Below are positions 1-9,124 of a stretch of DNA of 64,000 bases, one piece after another. The position numbers and the translations under genes were made by a program. Under the pieces are notes generated by a model that had not been told where the DNA came from, did no database searches, and saw only the letters and a list, made by a program, of their open reading frames with translations. The DNA comes from Clostridium pasteurianum DSM 525 = ATCC 6013. GTDB lineage: Bacteria > Bacillota > Clostridia > Clostridiales > Clostridiaceae. Position 1 is the stretch's first letter. Each line of letters begins with the position of its first letter. The DNA lies in assembly GCF_000807255.1 (NCBI RefSeq), contig NZ_CP009268.1:1828384-1892383 (forward strand). The letters run 5' to 3'.

Positions 1-1035
1 AATTCTGGAGATATAATTGTTAATGGAAAAATATCATCTCTATTAGAAATAGGGGTTGGATTTCAGCCAGATCTATCTGGTAGAGAAAATGTCTATCTCT
101 ATGGATCAATACTTGGACTCAGTAAAACTGAAATTGAAGAAAGATATGATGGAATAGTTAAATTTGCAGAACTTGAAAAATTTATGGACACTCCTGTAAA
201 AAATTATTCTTCAGGAATGTATATGAGACTTGCCTTTTCTGTGGCTGTAAGTGTTGATCCGGATATATTGCTAGTAGATGAGGTATTAGCAGTAGGAGAC
301 GCTAATTTTCAAAAAAAGTGCTTAGATAAAATAATGGAATTTAAAAAGCATGGCAAAACTATTGTATATGTTTCTCATGATATGAGTACTGTTCGAAGAA
401 TATGTGATAAAGTTATATTTATTAAGAGAGGTGGATATGTTTTAGAAGGAACTCCAGAACGTATGATAGGATTGTATATGAAATTAACTTATTCATCAGA
501 TGATCAGGAGAAGAAGGATCTAGATAAATATATTGAAAATAATAATATAGAACAGATTTCAGATGATTTTAATATTGAAATGCATGAAGCTAAGGAATTT
601 ATAAATGGGAATAGATCTGGAAATAGAGAACTTGAAATTACAAAATTGTATTTTTCAGATAAAGAGGGAAGACCTAGAAATTTTTATGGTACTGAAGAAG
701 ATATAAAAGTGAATATTGAATATAAAAAAAATAAAGATATAAAAAGTGCTGTATTAGTATTTGAGATTTATACGGAAGAAGGCTGGAAGATTATTCATCA
801 TAATTGTCAGCAAGATGGATTGGTAATTACTGATATAAAAGATAATAATGTAATCAGCTTTATAATAAATAATAATATTTTACTAAAATCTAAGTATTAT
901 TTTTCAATAGGATTATTTGATGAGACCTGTGAAAATGAATATGATTTCAGAGATAAACACTATTGGTTTTATGTACATGAAAGTAATATAAAAGAAGATG
1001 GTAAAATTAAAGTTAAATGCGATTGGCAATTATAA
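1..1035 (+). CDS. Wzt/TagH-type polysaccharide ABC transporter ATPase, 5' truncated
   Basis: The reading frame is open from base 1, so the gene starts before the window; the Walker A region is missing. Visible in order are a Q-loop region (GVGFQPDLSGRENVYLYG), the ABC signature around YSSGMYMRLAFSVA, Walker B with the catalytic acid (ILLVDEVLAVGD) and the H-loop (VSHDMS). The last ~140 residues form a separate domain like the C-terminal glycan-binding domain of Wzt. Family knowledge: such ATPases pair with a Wzm permease to export finished lipid-linked polysaccharide or teichoic acid across the membrane; the permease would lie upstream, outside the window. The following glycosyltransferase starts 24 bases downstream, suggesting one transcript. 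An internal ATG at 184 is not the real start because ABC-family residues continue upstream of it. Confidence 0.9.
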   Translation, partial: NSGDIIVNGKISSLLEIGVGFQPDLSGRENVYLYGSILGLSKTEIEERYDGIVKFAELEKFMDTPVKNYSSGMYMRLAFSVAVSVDPDILLVDEVLAVGDANFQKKCLDKIMEFKKHGKTIVYVSHDMSTVRRICDKVIFIKRGGYVLEGTPERMIGLYMKLTYSSDDQEKKDLDKYIENNNIEQISDDFNIEMHEAKEFINGNRSGNRELEITKLYFSDKEGRPRNFYGTEEDIKVNIEYKKNKDIKSAVLVFEIYTEEGWKIIHHNCQQDGLVITDIKDNNVISFIINNNILLKSKYYFSIGLFDETCENEYDFRDKHYWFYVHESNIKEDGKIKVKCDWQL

Positions 1036-1059
1036 AGTATATGTGAAAGTGGTGTAGTT

Positions 1060-4000
1060 ATGAAGGAACGAAGCGTTAGTTTTATTATTGTAAATTATAA
1101 TGGTATACAACATTTAAAGGAATGTTTTGATACTATAAAAAAATTAGATTATCCAAAAGAAAAGATAGAATGCATCATGGTGGATAACGGCTCATCAGAT
1201 GGATCAGTACAATTTATTGAAGAAAATTATTCTTATGTAAAGATAATAAAAAATGATTCAAATGAAGGTTTTGCTAAACCTAACAATGATGCGGCTAAAA
1301 TTGCTACTGGAGATTATCTAGCGCTTATTAACAACGATATGAGAATAGATAAAGACTGGTTAAATGCCATGTTTAAGACTTTGGACGAAGCTTCAGGAGA
1401 TGAATCATATGCATGCGTTGGAAGCAAAATAATAAATTGGAATGGAACAAAATTAGATTTTGCTGGCGGCAGTATAAATTTTGCAGGATATGGATATCAA
1501 TTTGATTATGGAATGGATGTAAAAGAAGCAGAACTAAAATATTCCGAAGATAGAGATATTCTCTTTGCATGTGGAGGAGCATTACTTATAGATAGAAATG
1601 TTTTCCTTAAAGTTGGTGGATTTGATGAAGATTATTTTGCATACTATGAAGATGTAGATCTTGGCTGGAGATTATGGATTCTTGGATACAAGGTAAGATT
1701 TTGTGCTAAGGCGAAATGTTATCATAAGCATAATGGAACTTCAAAAAAGTTTAATACCCATAAGATGAAAACTCTTTTTGAAAGAAATGCTTTGTATACT
1801 ATATATAAAAATTATTCACAGGAAAATTTTGATATAGTACTATGTAATCTTTTTTTACTTATACAAAGAATACAAATGGATTTGAATATAAACGATGATT
1901 TATATGATATAACTAACAATAAAGATTTATATTTTGAAATTGATGAAAAGAAAGATAATTATTCCTCAATAGTTGCCATAAATAATTTAAGTAGTAATTT
2001 AGAAAGATTGAATAAAAAAAGGCAATTTATACAAGAAAATAGAAAGATTAAAGACACAGATATAAGTGAACTGTTGCCTAATCCTTTAATGCCATTTCCT
2101 GTTGAGTATTATCATGATTATAAATATTTGGATAAGTTTCAAAAAATGATAAATAATTACAATGTGGAAGAAAAGCTGAATACTAAATTTAAGAGAAAAA
2201 TTCTTCTCATTTCTAATGAACCAATAGGCAAAAAAATGGCAGGGCCTGGTATTCGGTATTTAGAATTTGCTAAAGGACTGTGTAAAGATAATGATGTTGC
2301 CTTGGCTATTCCAAATAAAAGTAATTTTGATAAGAAATTTGAAGGTATAGAATTAGTAGAATATGAATTAGGTAAAGCTGATGCATTAATTAAAGCAGCT
2401 TGGGAAAGTGATATTATAATTTTACAGGGATTAATATTGGAATTGATTCAAGAATTGAAATCCATATGTAAGCAAAAAATACTTGTAGTAGATATATATG
2501 ATCCTTTTGTTATAGAAATATTGGAGACCTATAAAAATAAGAATATAAATAACAGAGTATTGGCACATAATCAAAATCTAAGAATACAAAATGAACAGCT
2601 GCAGCTGGGAGATTATTTTATATGTGCAAATGACAAACAAATGGATATGTGGATAGGTATGCTGACGGCATTAAATAAAGTAAATCCATATGAATATGAT
2701 ATGTCACCTAAGTTAGAAAGGCTAATTGACTTAGTACCTTTTGGAATAAGTAATGAAGAACCAATACATACCAAAGACTCAATGAAAGAAAAGATACCTA
2801 ATCTTAAAAAAGAAGACAAAATTCTTCTGTGGGGTGGGGGAATATGGAATTGGTTTGATCCTATTACACTTATTAAATCAGTATATGAAATATCAAAAAA
2901 GAGAACGGATATAAAATTATTTTTTATGGGTGTTAAACATCCTAATCCAGCAGTACCAGAAATGGAAGTGTGTGGTGAAGCTATAAAGCTTTCTGAAAAA
3001 CTTGGAATAAAAGATAAGTATGTGTTCTTTAATATGGATTGGGTAGATTATTTAGAAAGACAAAATTTTCTTTTAGAATCCTTTGCAGGCGTAAGCTGTC
3101 ATTTAGATAACTTAGAAACAAGATTTTCTTTTAGAACAAGAATATTAGACTATTTATGGGCTAGATTACCTATAATAGCTACCGAAGGTGATTATTTTGC
3201 TGATCTTATACAGCAAGAACAACTTGGAATTGTTGTAAAGTATAAAAACGTAGAAAGTTTAACTAATGCTATATTAAAGCTTGCGGACGACAAAGAATTT
3301 TTTAATCAATGTAAAAAAAATATAAATGTAGTTAGAGAAAAATATAAATGGAGTGTAGTAATGAAACCTTTAGTTGACTTTTGTAATGCTCCATTGAAAA
3401 AGAAAAATGCTAACGTTGCAAGCAATAGTAATTATATTATAGATTTAGAACAAAAAGTACAAGATTCAGTGGTAGGTCAATTAGTAACCGGTAGAAAGAT
3501 AGGACAAAAATTTAGATGCAGGTATCCTAATTTTGCATCTATTGAAGTAAAAATAGCAACTTATGATAGAATTAATGACCATAAAATTATTTTTAAATTA
3601 TACGATTTTAGTAACAATGAAGTATTAGTTGAAAAAGAATTAGAAGGTAAAAATTTAATTGATAATTCTTGGATTACTATTGAATTTAAACCTATAATTA
3701 ATTCAGAAGGAAGAGAGTTTTACTTTTATTTTGAAGGATTAACTGATGAATACGATAATTGCATAACTATATGGAAAAATAAAAAAGAAGATTCATTTGG
3801 ATCTATTTGGGAAAATAGTAGATTGCTTGAAGGGAGTTTGGTATATAGGACAAAATGCATTTATTCTGTAAAAGGAATTAATCCTAAGAATGGAATAATG
3901 CTATCGCCAATTGAATATGATGAATCGGATTTTGATGAAAATATAGAAGAATCTTTTGACTCATTAAAGAATAATTCTGATGGTAATGATTTAAATGAAA

Positions 4001-4188
4001 TAATAATTAAAAAATTAAAAAGACTTGAACGATTAGAGAAAAAGGTAAAGGCTATGGAGAATTCTTTATCTAAGAAAGAATTAGACATAAACCGCCTATC
4101 AAGCTGGATGGAAAAGATAGATAAAAGGTTAAGAAGAATTAGTAAATTGAATATTTTTTCGTTATTTAGAAGAATATTTAAAAAATAA
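1060..4188 (+). CDS. Two-domain glycosyltransferase (GT2 + GT4-like) with C-terminal coiled coil
   Basis: This 1042-aa protein has a GT2 (GT-A fold) domain at about residues 5-240, with VSFIIVNYNG, VDNGSSDGS, the metal-site-like LINND and the late motif GGFDEDYFAYYEDVDLGWR. A linker leads to a second, GT4-like domain at about 380-770 (KKMAGPGIRYLEFAKG, ILLWGGGIWNWFDP). Residues ~790-930 look like a beta-rich accessory, possibly carbohydrate-binding domain, and ~960-1025 is a charged coiled coil followed by a basic tail. It probably adds two different sugars in assembly of the exported polysaccharide at the cytoplasmic membrane face; the sugars cannot be told from sequence. The start ATG follows GAAAGTGGTG. 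The second domain is clearly paralogous to the next gene. Confidence 0.87.
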   Translation: MKERSVSFIIVNYNGIQHLKECFDTIKKLDYPKEKIECIMVDNGSSDGSVQFIEENYSYVKIIKNDSNEGFAKPNNDAAKIATGDYLALINNDMRIDKDWLNAMFKTLDEASGDESYACVGSKIINWNGTKLDFAGGSINFAGYGYQFDYGMDVKEAELKYSEDRDILFACGGALLIDRNVFLKVGGFDEDYFAYYEDVDLGWRLWILGYKVRFCAKAKCYHKHNGTSKKFNTHKMKTLFERNALYTIYKNYSQENFDIVLCNLFLLIQRIQMDLNINDDLYDITNNKDLYFEIDEKKDNYSSIVAINNLSSNLERLNKKRQFIQENRKIKDTDISELLPNPLMPFPVEYYHDYKYLDKFQKMINNYNVEEKLNTKFKRKILLISNEPIGKKMAGPGIRYLEFAKGLCKDNDVALAIPNKSNFDKKFEGIELVEYELGKADALIKAAWESDIIILQGLILELIQELKSICKQKILVVDIYDPFVIEILETYKNKNINNRVLAHNQNLRIQNEQLQLGDYFICANDKQMDMWIGMLTALNKVNPYEYDMSPKLERLIDLVPFGISNEEPIHTKDSMKEKIPNLKKEDKILLWGGGIWNWFDPITLIKSVYEISKKRTDIKLFFMGVKHPNPAVPEMEVCGEAIKLSEKLGIKDKYVFFNMDWVDYLERQNFLLESFAGVSCHLDNLETRFSFRTRILDYLWARLPIIATEGDYFADLIQQEQLGIVVKYKNVESLTNAILKLADDKEFFNQCKKNINVVREKYKWSVVMKPLVDFCNAPLKKKNANVASNSNYIIDLEQKVQDSVVGQLVTGRKIGQKFRCRYPNFASIEVKIATYDRINDHKIIFKLYDFSNNEVLVEKELEGKNLIDNSWITIEFKPIINSEGREFYFYFEGLTDEYDNCITIWKNKKEDSFGSIWENSRLLEGSLVYRTKCIYSVKGINPKNGIMLSPIEYDESDFDENIEESFDSLKNNSDGNDLNEIIIKKLKRLERLEKKVKAMENSLSKKELDINRLSSWMEKIDKRLRRISKLNIFSLFRRIFKK

Positions 4189-4209
4189 ACTTATAGTAGA
4201 GAGGTCATA

Positions 4210-5511
4210 GTGGTGAAAAAAGTATTATTGATAAGTCCAGACACTATTGCAAAAAAAATGACTGGTCCAGCCATACGTTATTATAACTTTGCCAAGGAAT
4301 TAAGTAAAACATTAGAAGTAGTATTATTTATACCAAATAAAAATACAGATTTTGATTTCAATGGAGAAAAGTTTAAAGTTATTAAGGGAAATCGAAATGA
4401 GCTTATAGAATCTTCTGAGACAGTTGATTCTATAGTACTGCAGGGAATAGCTTTTAGGTTATATCCTTTTTTAAAGAAAATAAAAACTCCCAAAGTAGTA
4501 GATATATATGATCCAATAACCCTTGAAAATCTGGAACTTAGAAAATTTATAGACTTTAAAGACAGATTAACTTACCATGAAACAGATCTGGATCTTATTC
4601 TTGAGCAGCTTTCACTAGGTGATTATTTTATTTGCTCCAGTGAAAAGCAGAAAGATTACTGGCTTGGAATGCTATCAGCTATAAATAGGGTAAATCCCGT
4701 TACTTATAGTGATAATATAAATATGGAAAAGTTAATTGGTGTTGTGCCTTTTGGATTGAATAATGAAGAACCCGTTAAGACAAAGCAAGTCCTAAAGGGA
4801 GTTTGGCCTAATATAGGCGAAAGTGATAAAGTAATAATATGGGGTGGAGGAATATGGAACTGGTTTGATCCTCTTACTCTCATTGAGGCCATGAATATAA
4901 TCTGTAAAAAGAGAAAAGATATAAAATTATTTTTTATGGGTATAGGTCATCCAAGTATGAATTGTGATACTACTGTGGCAGAAGAATGTGTTGAAAGGTC
5001 TAAGACTTATGACTTGTACGATAAAAATATATTTTTTAACGATTGGGTTGAATATTCTCAAAGACAGAATTATTTGATGGAATCGGATTTAGGAGTAAGT
5101 ACATATTTTAATAATTTGGAAACGAGATTTTCTTTCAGAACCAGAATATTAGACTATTTATGGTGTGAATTGCCGATGGTTTTAACAAAGGGAGACTATA
5201 TGTCAGAACTTGTAGAGGATAAAAAACTAGGAGTTTGTCATGATGAAAAAAACTATAATCAATTAGCGGATATGATTTTAGATTTATTGGGAGATGAGGA
5301 TGGATATAGAGAACTACAACAAAACATCAATGCTGTTAAGCAGCAATTTAAATGGGAAATTGTTGTGAAACCTCTTGAGAAATTTTGCAGTAATCCATAT
5401 GTATCAAAGGATAAAATTGAAAAAGTAAAGATATTCTATAGACCTAATGGACTAATAAAATACTATCTTATTAGAATCAAGAGTAAAATTAAAAGAATTT
5501 TAAAGATATAA
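4210..5511 (+). CDS. GT4-like glycosyltransferase, paralogue of the upstream protein's second half
   Basis: The 433-aa protein aligns along its length with residues ~380-770 of the preceding protein: KKMTGPAIRYYNFAKEL, DIYDPITLENLE, WGGGIWNWFDPLTLIE, LFFMGIGHP and NLETRFSFRTRILDYLW recur nearly unchanged. It resembles GT-B glycosyltransferases of family 4 and should act on the same polysaccharide. The tail is very basic (KIKRILKI), which could hold it at the membrane. Two GTG codons in tandem (4210 and 4213) can serve as start behind GAGAGGTC; the second is equally plausible. A hairpin terminator follows, separating it from a convergent gene. Donor and acceptor are unknown. Confidence 0.85.
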   Translation: MVKKVLLISPDTIAKKMTGPAIRYYNFAKELSKTLEVVLFIPNKNTDFDFNGEKFKVIKGNRNELIESSETVDSIVLQGIAFRLYPFLKKIKTPKVVDIYDPITLENLELRKFIDFKDRLTYHETDLDLILEQLSLGDYFICSSEKQKDYWLGMLSAINRVNPVTYSDNINMEKLIGVVPFGLNNEEPVKTKQVLKGVWPNIGESDKVIIWGGGIWNWFDPLTLIEAMNIICKKRKDIKLFFMGIGHPSMNCDTTVAEECVERSKTYDLYDKNIFFNDWVEYSQRQNYLMESDLGVSTYFNNLETRFSFRTRILDYLWCELPMVLTKGDYMSELVEDKKLGVCHDEKNYNQLADMILDLLGDEDGYRELQQNINAVKQQFKWEIVVKPLEKFCSNPYVSKDKIEKVKIFYRPNGLIKYYLIRIKSKIKRILKI

Positions 5512-5519
5512 GGATATAG

Positions 5520-5568
5520 GGAATGTCTCGCTATGAATACCTATGCATTGAAAGACATTCCTTGTATT
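5520..5568. terminator. Intrinsic terminator between convergent glycosyltransferase genes
   Basis: GGAATGTCT (5520-5528) pairs perfectly with AGACATTCC (5553-5561) around a 24-nt loop, followed by a T-rich run on the plus strand. It lies in the gap between the plus-strand gene ending at 5511 and the minus-strand gene ending at 5636. Confidence 0.65.
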
Positions 5569-5635
5569 TATTCTATTATAAAAAAATATGTATTAATATA
5601 TAATCTTTGAATATGTCATTAAATTTAATAAATAA

Positions 5636-6610
5636 TTATTTTTTTTCAAACAGATCTTTTTTTTCGAAGAGTTTCTTTTCTATAATGTATTTGGGCCTGG
5701 CTTTAACTTCTCCATAAATTTTACCTATGTATTCACCAATAACTCCTAAACATAAAAGTTGTATTCCACCAATCATCCAAATAGAGCATATAAGGCTAGT
5801 CCAACCAATAATAGTTTTATCTAAAAATTTCATAATTAATGAATATATAAAAAATAATGTGCTGATGACAAAGATTGCAGTACCTATAGCTGTAATTATT
5901 CTTATAGGTTTTACACTAAAGGAAGTAATTCCATCAAAAGCAAAACTAAGCATTTTTTTAAATGGATATTTTGAGCTACCTGCAAATCTCTCATTTCTTT
6001 CATATACCACAATAGAGGATTTAAACCCTATAAGTGGAATAATACCCCTTAAAAAAAGATTTACTTCCTTGAATTCTGAAAGTGCTTCTAAGGTTCTTTT
6101 GCTCATTAGTCTATAGTCAGCATGATTAAAAATAATATCTACTCCTAAAGCTTTCATTAATTTATAAAAGCTTTCAGCTGTAAAACGTTTAAAAAAGGTA
6201 TCTTTTTCCCGCTTTGAACGTACCCCATATACTATTTCATTTCCATTATAATATTCTTCTACAAACCTATCTATAACGTTTATATCATCTTGTAAATCTG
6301 CATCTAGAGATATTACCATATCTGAATATTCTTTAGCAGTCATTAATCCTGCCAGCAATGCATTTTGATGCCCTTTGTTTCTTGACAGTTTTAAACCTAT
6401 GAATATGGTATTATTTCTATTTAAATCTTCTATTATGTTCCAGGTAGAATCCTTTGAGCCATCATCTACAAACAATATTTTACTATCTTTTGAAATATAG
6501 TCATCTAGAATCATTTTTTTAAATTTTTCATTTAATCTTTTTGCAGTTTCTCTCAAAACGACTTCTTCATTATAACAGGGAATTACTAAATATAATCTTT
6601 TATTTTTCAT
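5636..6610 (-). CDS. GtrB/DPM1-like polyprenyl-phosphate glycosyltransferase
   Basis: The 324-aa protein has an N-terminal GT2 domain (LVIPCYNEE, LFVDDGSKDST, catalytic-type SLDADLQDD near residue 100, then the RNKGHQNALLAGL region) and two hydrophobic segments at about 235-258 and 268-295, ending in a lysine-rich tail. This is the layout of bactoprenol-phosphate glucosyltransferases (GtrB family), which move a sugar from a nucleotide donor onto undecaprenyl phosphate for later transfer on the outer membrane face. No GtrA flippase or GtrC-type partner is visible next to it. It is the only gene of this locus on the minus strand, with its own promoter upstream. Start ATG is preceded by AGGAAGGGACG on the coding strand. 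Confidence 0.87.
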   Translation of the reverse strand: MKNKRLYLVIPCYNEEVVLRETAKRLNEKFKKMILDDYISKDSKILFVDDGSKDSTWNIIEDLNRNNTIFIGLKLSRNKGHQNALLAGLMTAKEYSDMVISLDADLQDDINVIDRFVEEYYNGNEIVYGVRSKREKDTFFKRFTAESFYKLMKALGVDIIFNHADYRLMSKRTLEALSEFKEVNLFLRGIIPLIGFKSSIVVYERNERFAGSSKYPFKKMLSFAFDGITSFSVKPIRIITAIGTAIFVISTLFFIYSLIMKFLDKTIIGWTSLICSIWMIGGIQLLCLGVIGEYIGKIYGEVKARPKYIIEKKLFEKKDLFEKK

Positions 6611-6685
6611 TTTCGTCCCTTCCTAAATATATAATGTACGAGAAATAAATATCTATTGTATTTATTTACCTAAATTGCTGTTTTT

Positions 6686-6714
6686 ATTATACTTTAAATA
6701 TTTAATTGTGTAAA
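6686..6714 (-). promoter_or_regulatory. Sigma-A-type promoter of the GtrB-like gene
   Basis: On the minus strand, TTTACA (6714-6709) and TATAAT (6691-6686) are separated by 17 bases, a near-consensus vegetative promoter about 75 bases before the start codon at 6610. Confidence 0.6.
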
Positions 6715-7107
6715 CTTAGGATAGAATTAAACTTGGTATATTGATATCTCTGATACATAATTTATGGGTTAATAGTTAACATATTTTAAATTATTATGTA
6801 CATATATTTGGATAAATTGACTATTAGAAATATAGATGTTAATATAAATCTATTCGATGGCATAATAAGTTATGATAATTTATAACCTGAAAGTTGAGAT
6901 AATAAATATATATTTGAATGGCAGTAAAATTGTAAATAAAATTTTTATCATAAGAATTACTTATTTATAGACATTCAAATTCATAACTAAATGTTGATAC
7001 TTATGAATAACCTGAGTAACTTGATATAAAAAATCCAAATTTATATTTCAAGTTGTATGCTTATAGTTTTAATTTAAGTAATTTAATAAAATAATTGGGA
7101 GTAAACA
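6715..7107. other. AT-rich divergent intergenic region without a gene
   Basis: About 390 bases of very AT-rich sequence between divergent genes. No reading frame with a ribosome binding site, no clear hairpin with a T-tract and no recognisable riboswitch was found. It presumably holds the promoter of the plus-strand glycosyltransferase operon, but no single -35/-10 pair stands out. Confidence 0.5.
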
Positions 7108-8010
7108 ATGCTAAAATGCGATTTAACCATAATTATAGTAAATTGGAATGCAAGAGAACTTTTAAAAAATTGTCTGGATTCTATATATAAGAATGTAAAA
7201 AATATAACTTTTGAAATAATAGTTGTAGATAATAATTCTACTGATGAAAGTTGTAAGATGCTTAAAGACAAATATATGGATAGAAAAGGATTTAAATTAA
7301 TAGAAAATAGAGATAATAAAGGTTTTGCAGGAGCAAATAATCAAGGGATAGGAATTGCAAAAGGAGAGGCTATTCTGTTGTTAAATCCAGATACTATTAT
7401 CAATGGAGATGTTATAGACAGAATTTATGAATATTTGATTAGTGAAGAAAATTTAGGTATAGCTGGCTGCAAGGTTTTAAATTCAGATGGAACCCTTCAG
7501 CTTGCCTGCAGAAGAATGGCTCCAAGACCTAAAGATGCATTTTTTAAGCTATTTGGAATAAGTAAACTTTTTAAAAAGAATAAAAGTCTTACCAGATATA
7601 ATTTAACTCATGTTTCTGAAGATGAATTTTTAGATGTAGATTCTGTTTCAGGGTGTTTTCTCATGATTAAAAGAGAAGTTATTGATAAAATAGGGTTTTT
7701 AGATGAAACATTTTTTATGTATGGAGAAGAAATGGATTGGTGCATGAGGGCTAAGAAGGCTGGATATATAGTTAGATATTGTCCTGTAGGTACTATTATT
7801 CACTATAAAGGAGAAAGCAGCAAGCAGCTTGGAACAAAAGCCACCTATGAATTCTATAGAGCTATGATTATATTTTATAATAAGTATAATAAAGAAGATA
7901 ATTTTTTTCTCTTTAATTGGATAGTGTATCTTGGAATATTCCTTTTAGGGTTAATTGCCATTATAAAAAATTTATTAACTCCAAATGGAAGAGTTGGAAC
8001 AAAGGGTTGA
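7108..8010 (+). CDS. GT2 glycosyltransferase, rhamnosyltransferase-like
   Basis: The 300-aa protein shows a GT2 fold: LTIIIVNWNARELLKNCLDS at the start, VVDNNSTDES, the NKGFAGANNQGI nucleotide-binding region, LLNPDT as the metal-site equivalent, and the late acceptor-side motif FFMYGEEMDWCMRAKKAGY. A hydrophobic segment near residues 265-285 may hold it to the membrane. The closest general match in memory is the WbbL/rhamnosyltransferase type; with rfbD in the same locus a dTDP-rhamnose donor is reasonable but not proven. Start ATG follows TTGGGAG. The stop codon is followed at once by a short repeat fragment (8010-8036). Confidence 0.85.
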   Translation: MLKCDLTIIIVNWNARELLKNCLDSIYKNVKNITFEIIVVDNNSTDESCKMLKDKYMDRKGFKLIENRDNKGFAGANNQGIGIAKGEAILLLNPDTIINGDVIDRIYEYLISEENLGIAGCKVLNSDGTLQLACRRMAPRPKDAFFKLFGISKLFKKNKSLTRYNLTHVSEDEFLDVDSVSGCFLMIKREVIDKIGFLDETFFMYGEEMDWCMRAKKAGYIVRYCPVGTIIHYKGESSKQLGTKATYEFYRAMIIFYNKYNKEDNFFLFNWIVYLGIFLLGLIAIIKNLLTPNGRVGTKG

Positions 8011-8036
8011 AGCAAGTTCTAAAATTCAGGTTAAAT
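8010..8036 (+). repeat. Short repeat fragment resembling the end of the 197-bp element
   Basis: GCAAGTTCTAAAATTCAGGT here recurs with one gap at 9072-9090, and its AGTTCTAAAATTC core is the reverse complement of the left border of both 197-bp elements. Its CAAGTT...TCAGGTTAAAT spacing also resembles the right end of the element near 42507. It begins directly at the stop codon of the upstream gene. Confidence 0.5.
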
Positions 8037-8077
8037 AGTTGTAAAACATAAGAACAAGCAGGAGGATAAAATGTTAA

Positions 8078-9070
8078 ATGATTGACATTTCTATAATTAT
8101 TGTAAATTACAATACTAAAGATCTATTGAAAAATTGCATAGATTCAATCTTAAAAAATACATTTAATATAACCTACGAAGTAATTGTGGTAGATAATGCA
8201 TCCAGTGATAATAGTGTTGATATGCTAAAAAGTGAATTTAAAGAGGTAAAGCTCATTGAAAGCAAAGTAAATGGAGGTTTTGCCTATGCTAATAATTTAG
8301 GTATAAAAATAAGCAAGGGAAGATACACCTTTTTACTGAATAGTGATACTATTATACTTAAGGATGTACTGGAAAAAATGGTTATATATATGGATAAAAA
8401 TAAAGAGATAGGACTTTTAGGACCTAAACTTTTAAATGAAGATAGAACGCATCAGACTTCTATATCTGCTTTCCCCACTTTTAAAAGGGAAGTATATCAT
8501 ATATACAAGTTAAAAAACGTACTAAAGATACCCTTTATAAAGAATTTTTTTGTTAAGTTTGGAGGAAAATTGGGCTCAAAAGATTTAGAACAATATATGA
8601 AGAACTTTCAAAATATTGAGAGCCCGGAAAGAGTGCAGGTTCTAGTGGGAGCAGCACTGCTTATAAGAAGGGAAGTAATTGAGGATATTGGCATGCTGGA
8701 TGAAAGATATTTCATGTACTATGAAGAAATAGACTTCTGCTATCAGGCCTGCAAAGCAGGGTGGCACAGGGTATATTATCCTTATGGAGAAATAGTACAT
8801 CTTATTGGTCAGAGTAGTGAAAAAATAGGAGATGTAACTTTTTATGAAAGATATAGGAGTATGATTTTATATTTTAGAAAGAATTGTGGAAGATCAAAGG
8901 AGATATTAGTCAGAATAAACTTAGTTATTGCCTTATTATTTAGAATAATAGGTATGAGTTTTATGCAGATATTTAAATTCTCTAAATCTATAAGAGAAAA
9001 CAGAAGAATATATATGAATACTATAAAAATGGCTGCAAACAATAGGGCAATTGAAACTAATCGATATTAA
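8078..9070 (+). CDS. GT2 glycosyltransferase
   Basis: The 330-aa protein is a paralogue of the preceding GT2 enzyme: ISIIIVNYNTKDLLKNCIDS, VVDNASSDNS, NGGFAYANNLGIK, LLNSDT and the late motif YFMYYEEIDFCYQACKAGW. A hydrophobic stretch lies near residues 280-300, followed by a basic tail. It likely adds one sugar to the lipid-linked repeat unit on the cytoplasmic face. The start is odd: the well-spaced ribosome binding site GGAGG at 8061 points to an ATG at 8071 that opens only a 4-codon frame (ATG-TTA-AAT-GAT-TGA), whereas this gene starts at an overlapping ATG at 8078, 12 bases after the GGAGG. Translation may use the 8078 ATG directly or by re-initiation. Confidence 0.85.
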   Translation: MIDISIIIVNYNTKDLLKNCIDSILKNTFNITYEVIVVDNASSDNSVDMLKSEFKEVKLIESKVNGGFAYANNLGIKISKGRYTFLLNSDTIILKDVLEKMVIYMDKNKEIGLLGPKLLNEDRTHQTSISAFPTFKREVYHIYKLKNVLKIPFIKNFFVKFGGKLGSKDLEQYMKNFQNIESPERVQVLVGAALLIRREVIEDIGMLDERYFMYYEEIDFCYQACKAGWHRVYYPYGEIVHLIGQSSEKIGDVTFYERYRSMILYFRKNCGRSKEILVRINLVIALLFRIIGMSFMQIFKFSKSIRENRRIYMNTIKMAANNRAIETNRY

Positions 9071-9124
9071 AGCAAGTTCTTAATTCAGGTGTGGATTCTT
9101 TTACCACATCTGAATTTTAGAACT
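9070..9124 (+). terminator. Long hairpin after the GT2 gene, merging into the repeat element
   Basis: The arm at 9075-9094 (AGTTCTTAATTCAGGTGTGG) pairs with 9104-9124 around a 9-nt loop, with one bulge and G-U wobbles. It starts at the stop codon of the gene and overlaps the left border of the 197-bp repeat. It may terminate transcription, though no long T-tract follows. Confidence 0.45.

Noticed and set aside
5727-6116. 129-codon plus-strand frame inside the GtrB-like gene
   Set aside because: It is the complement of a clear glycosyltransferase gene and shows no domain or binding site.
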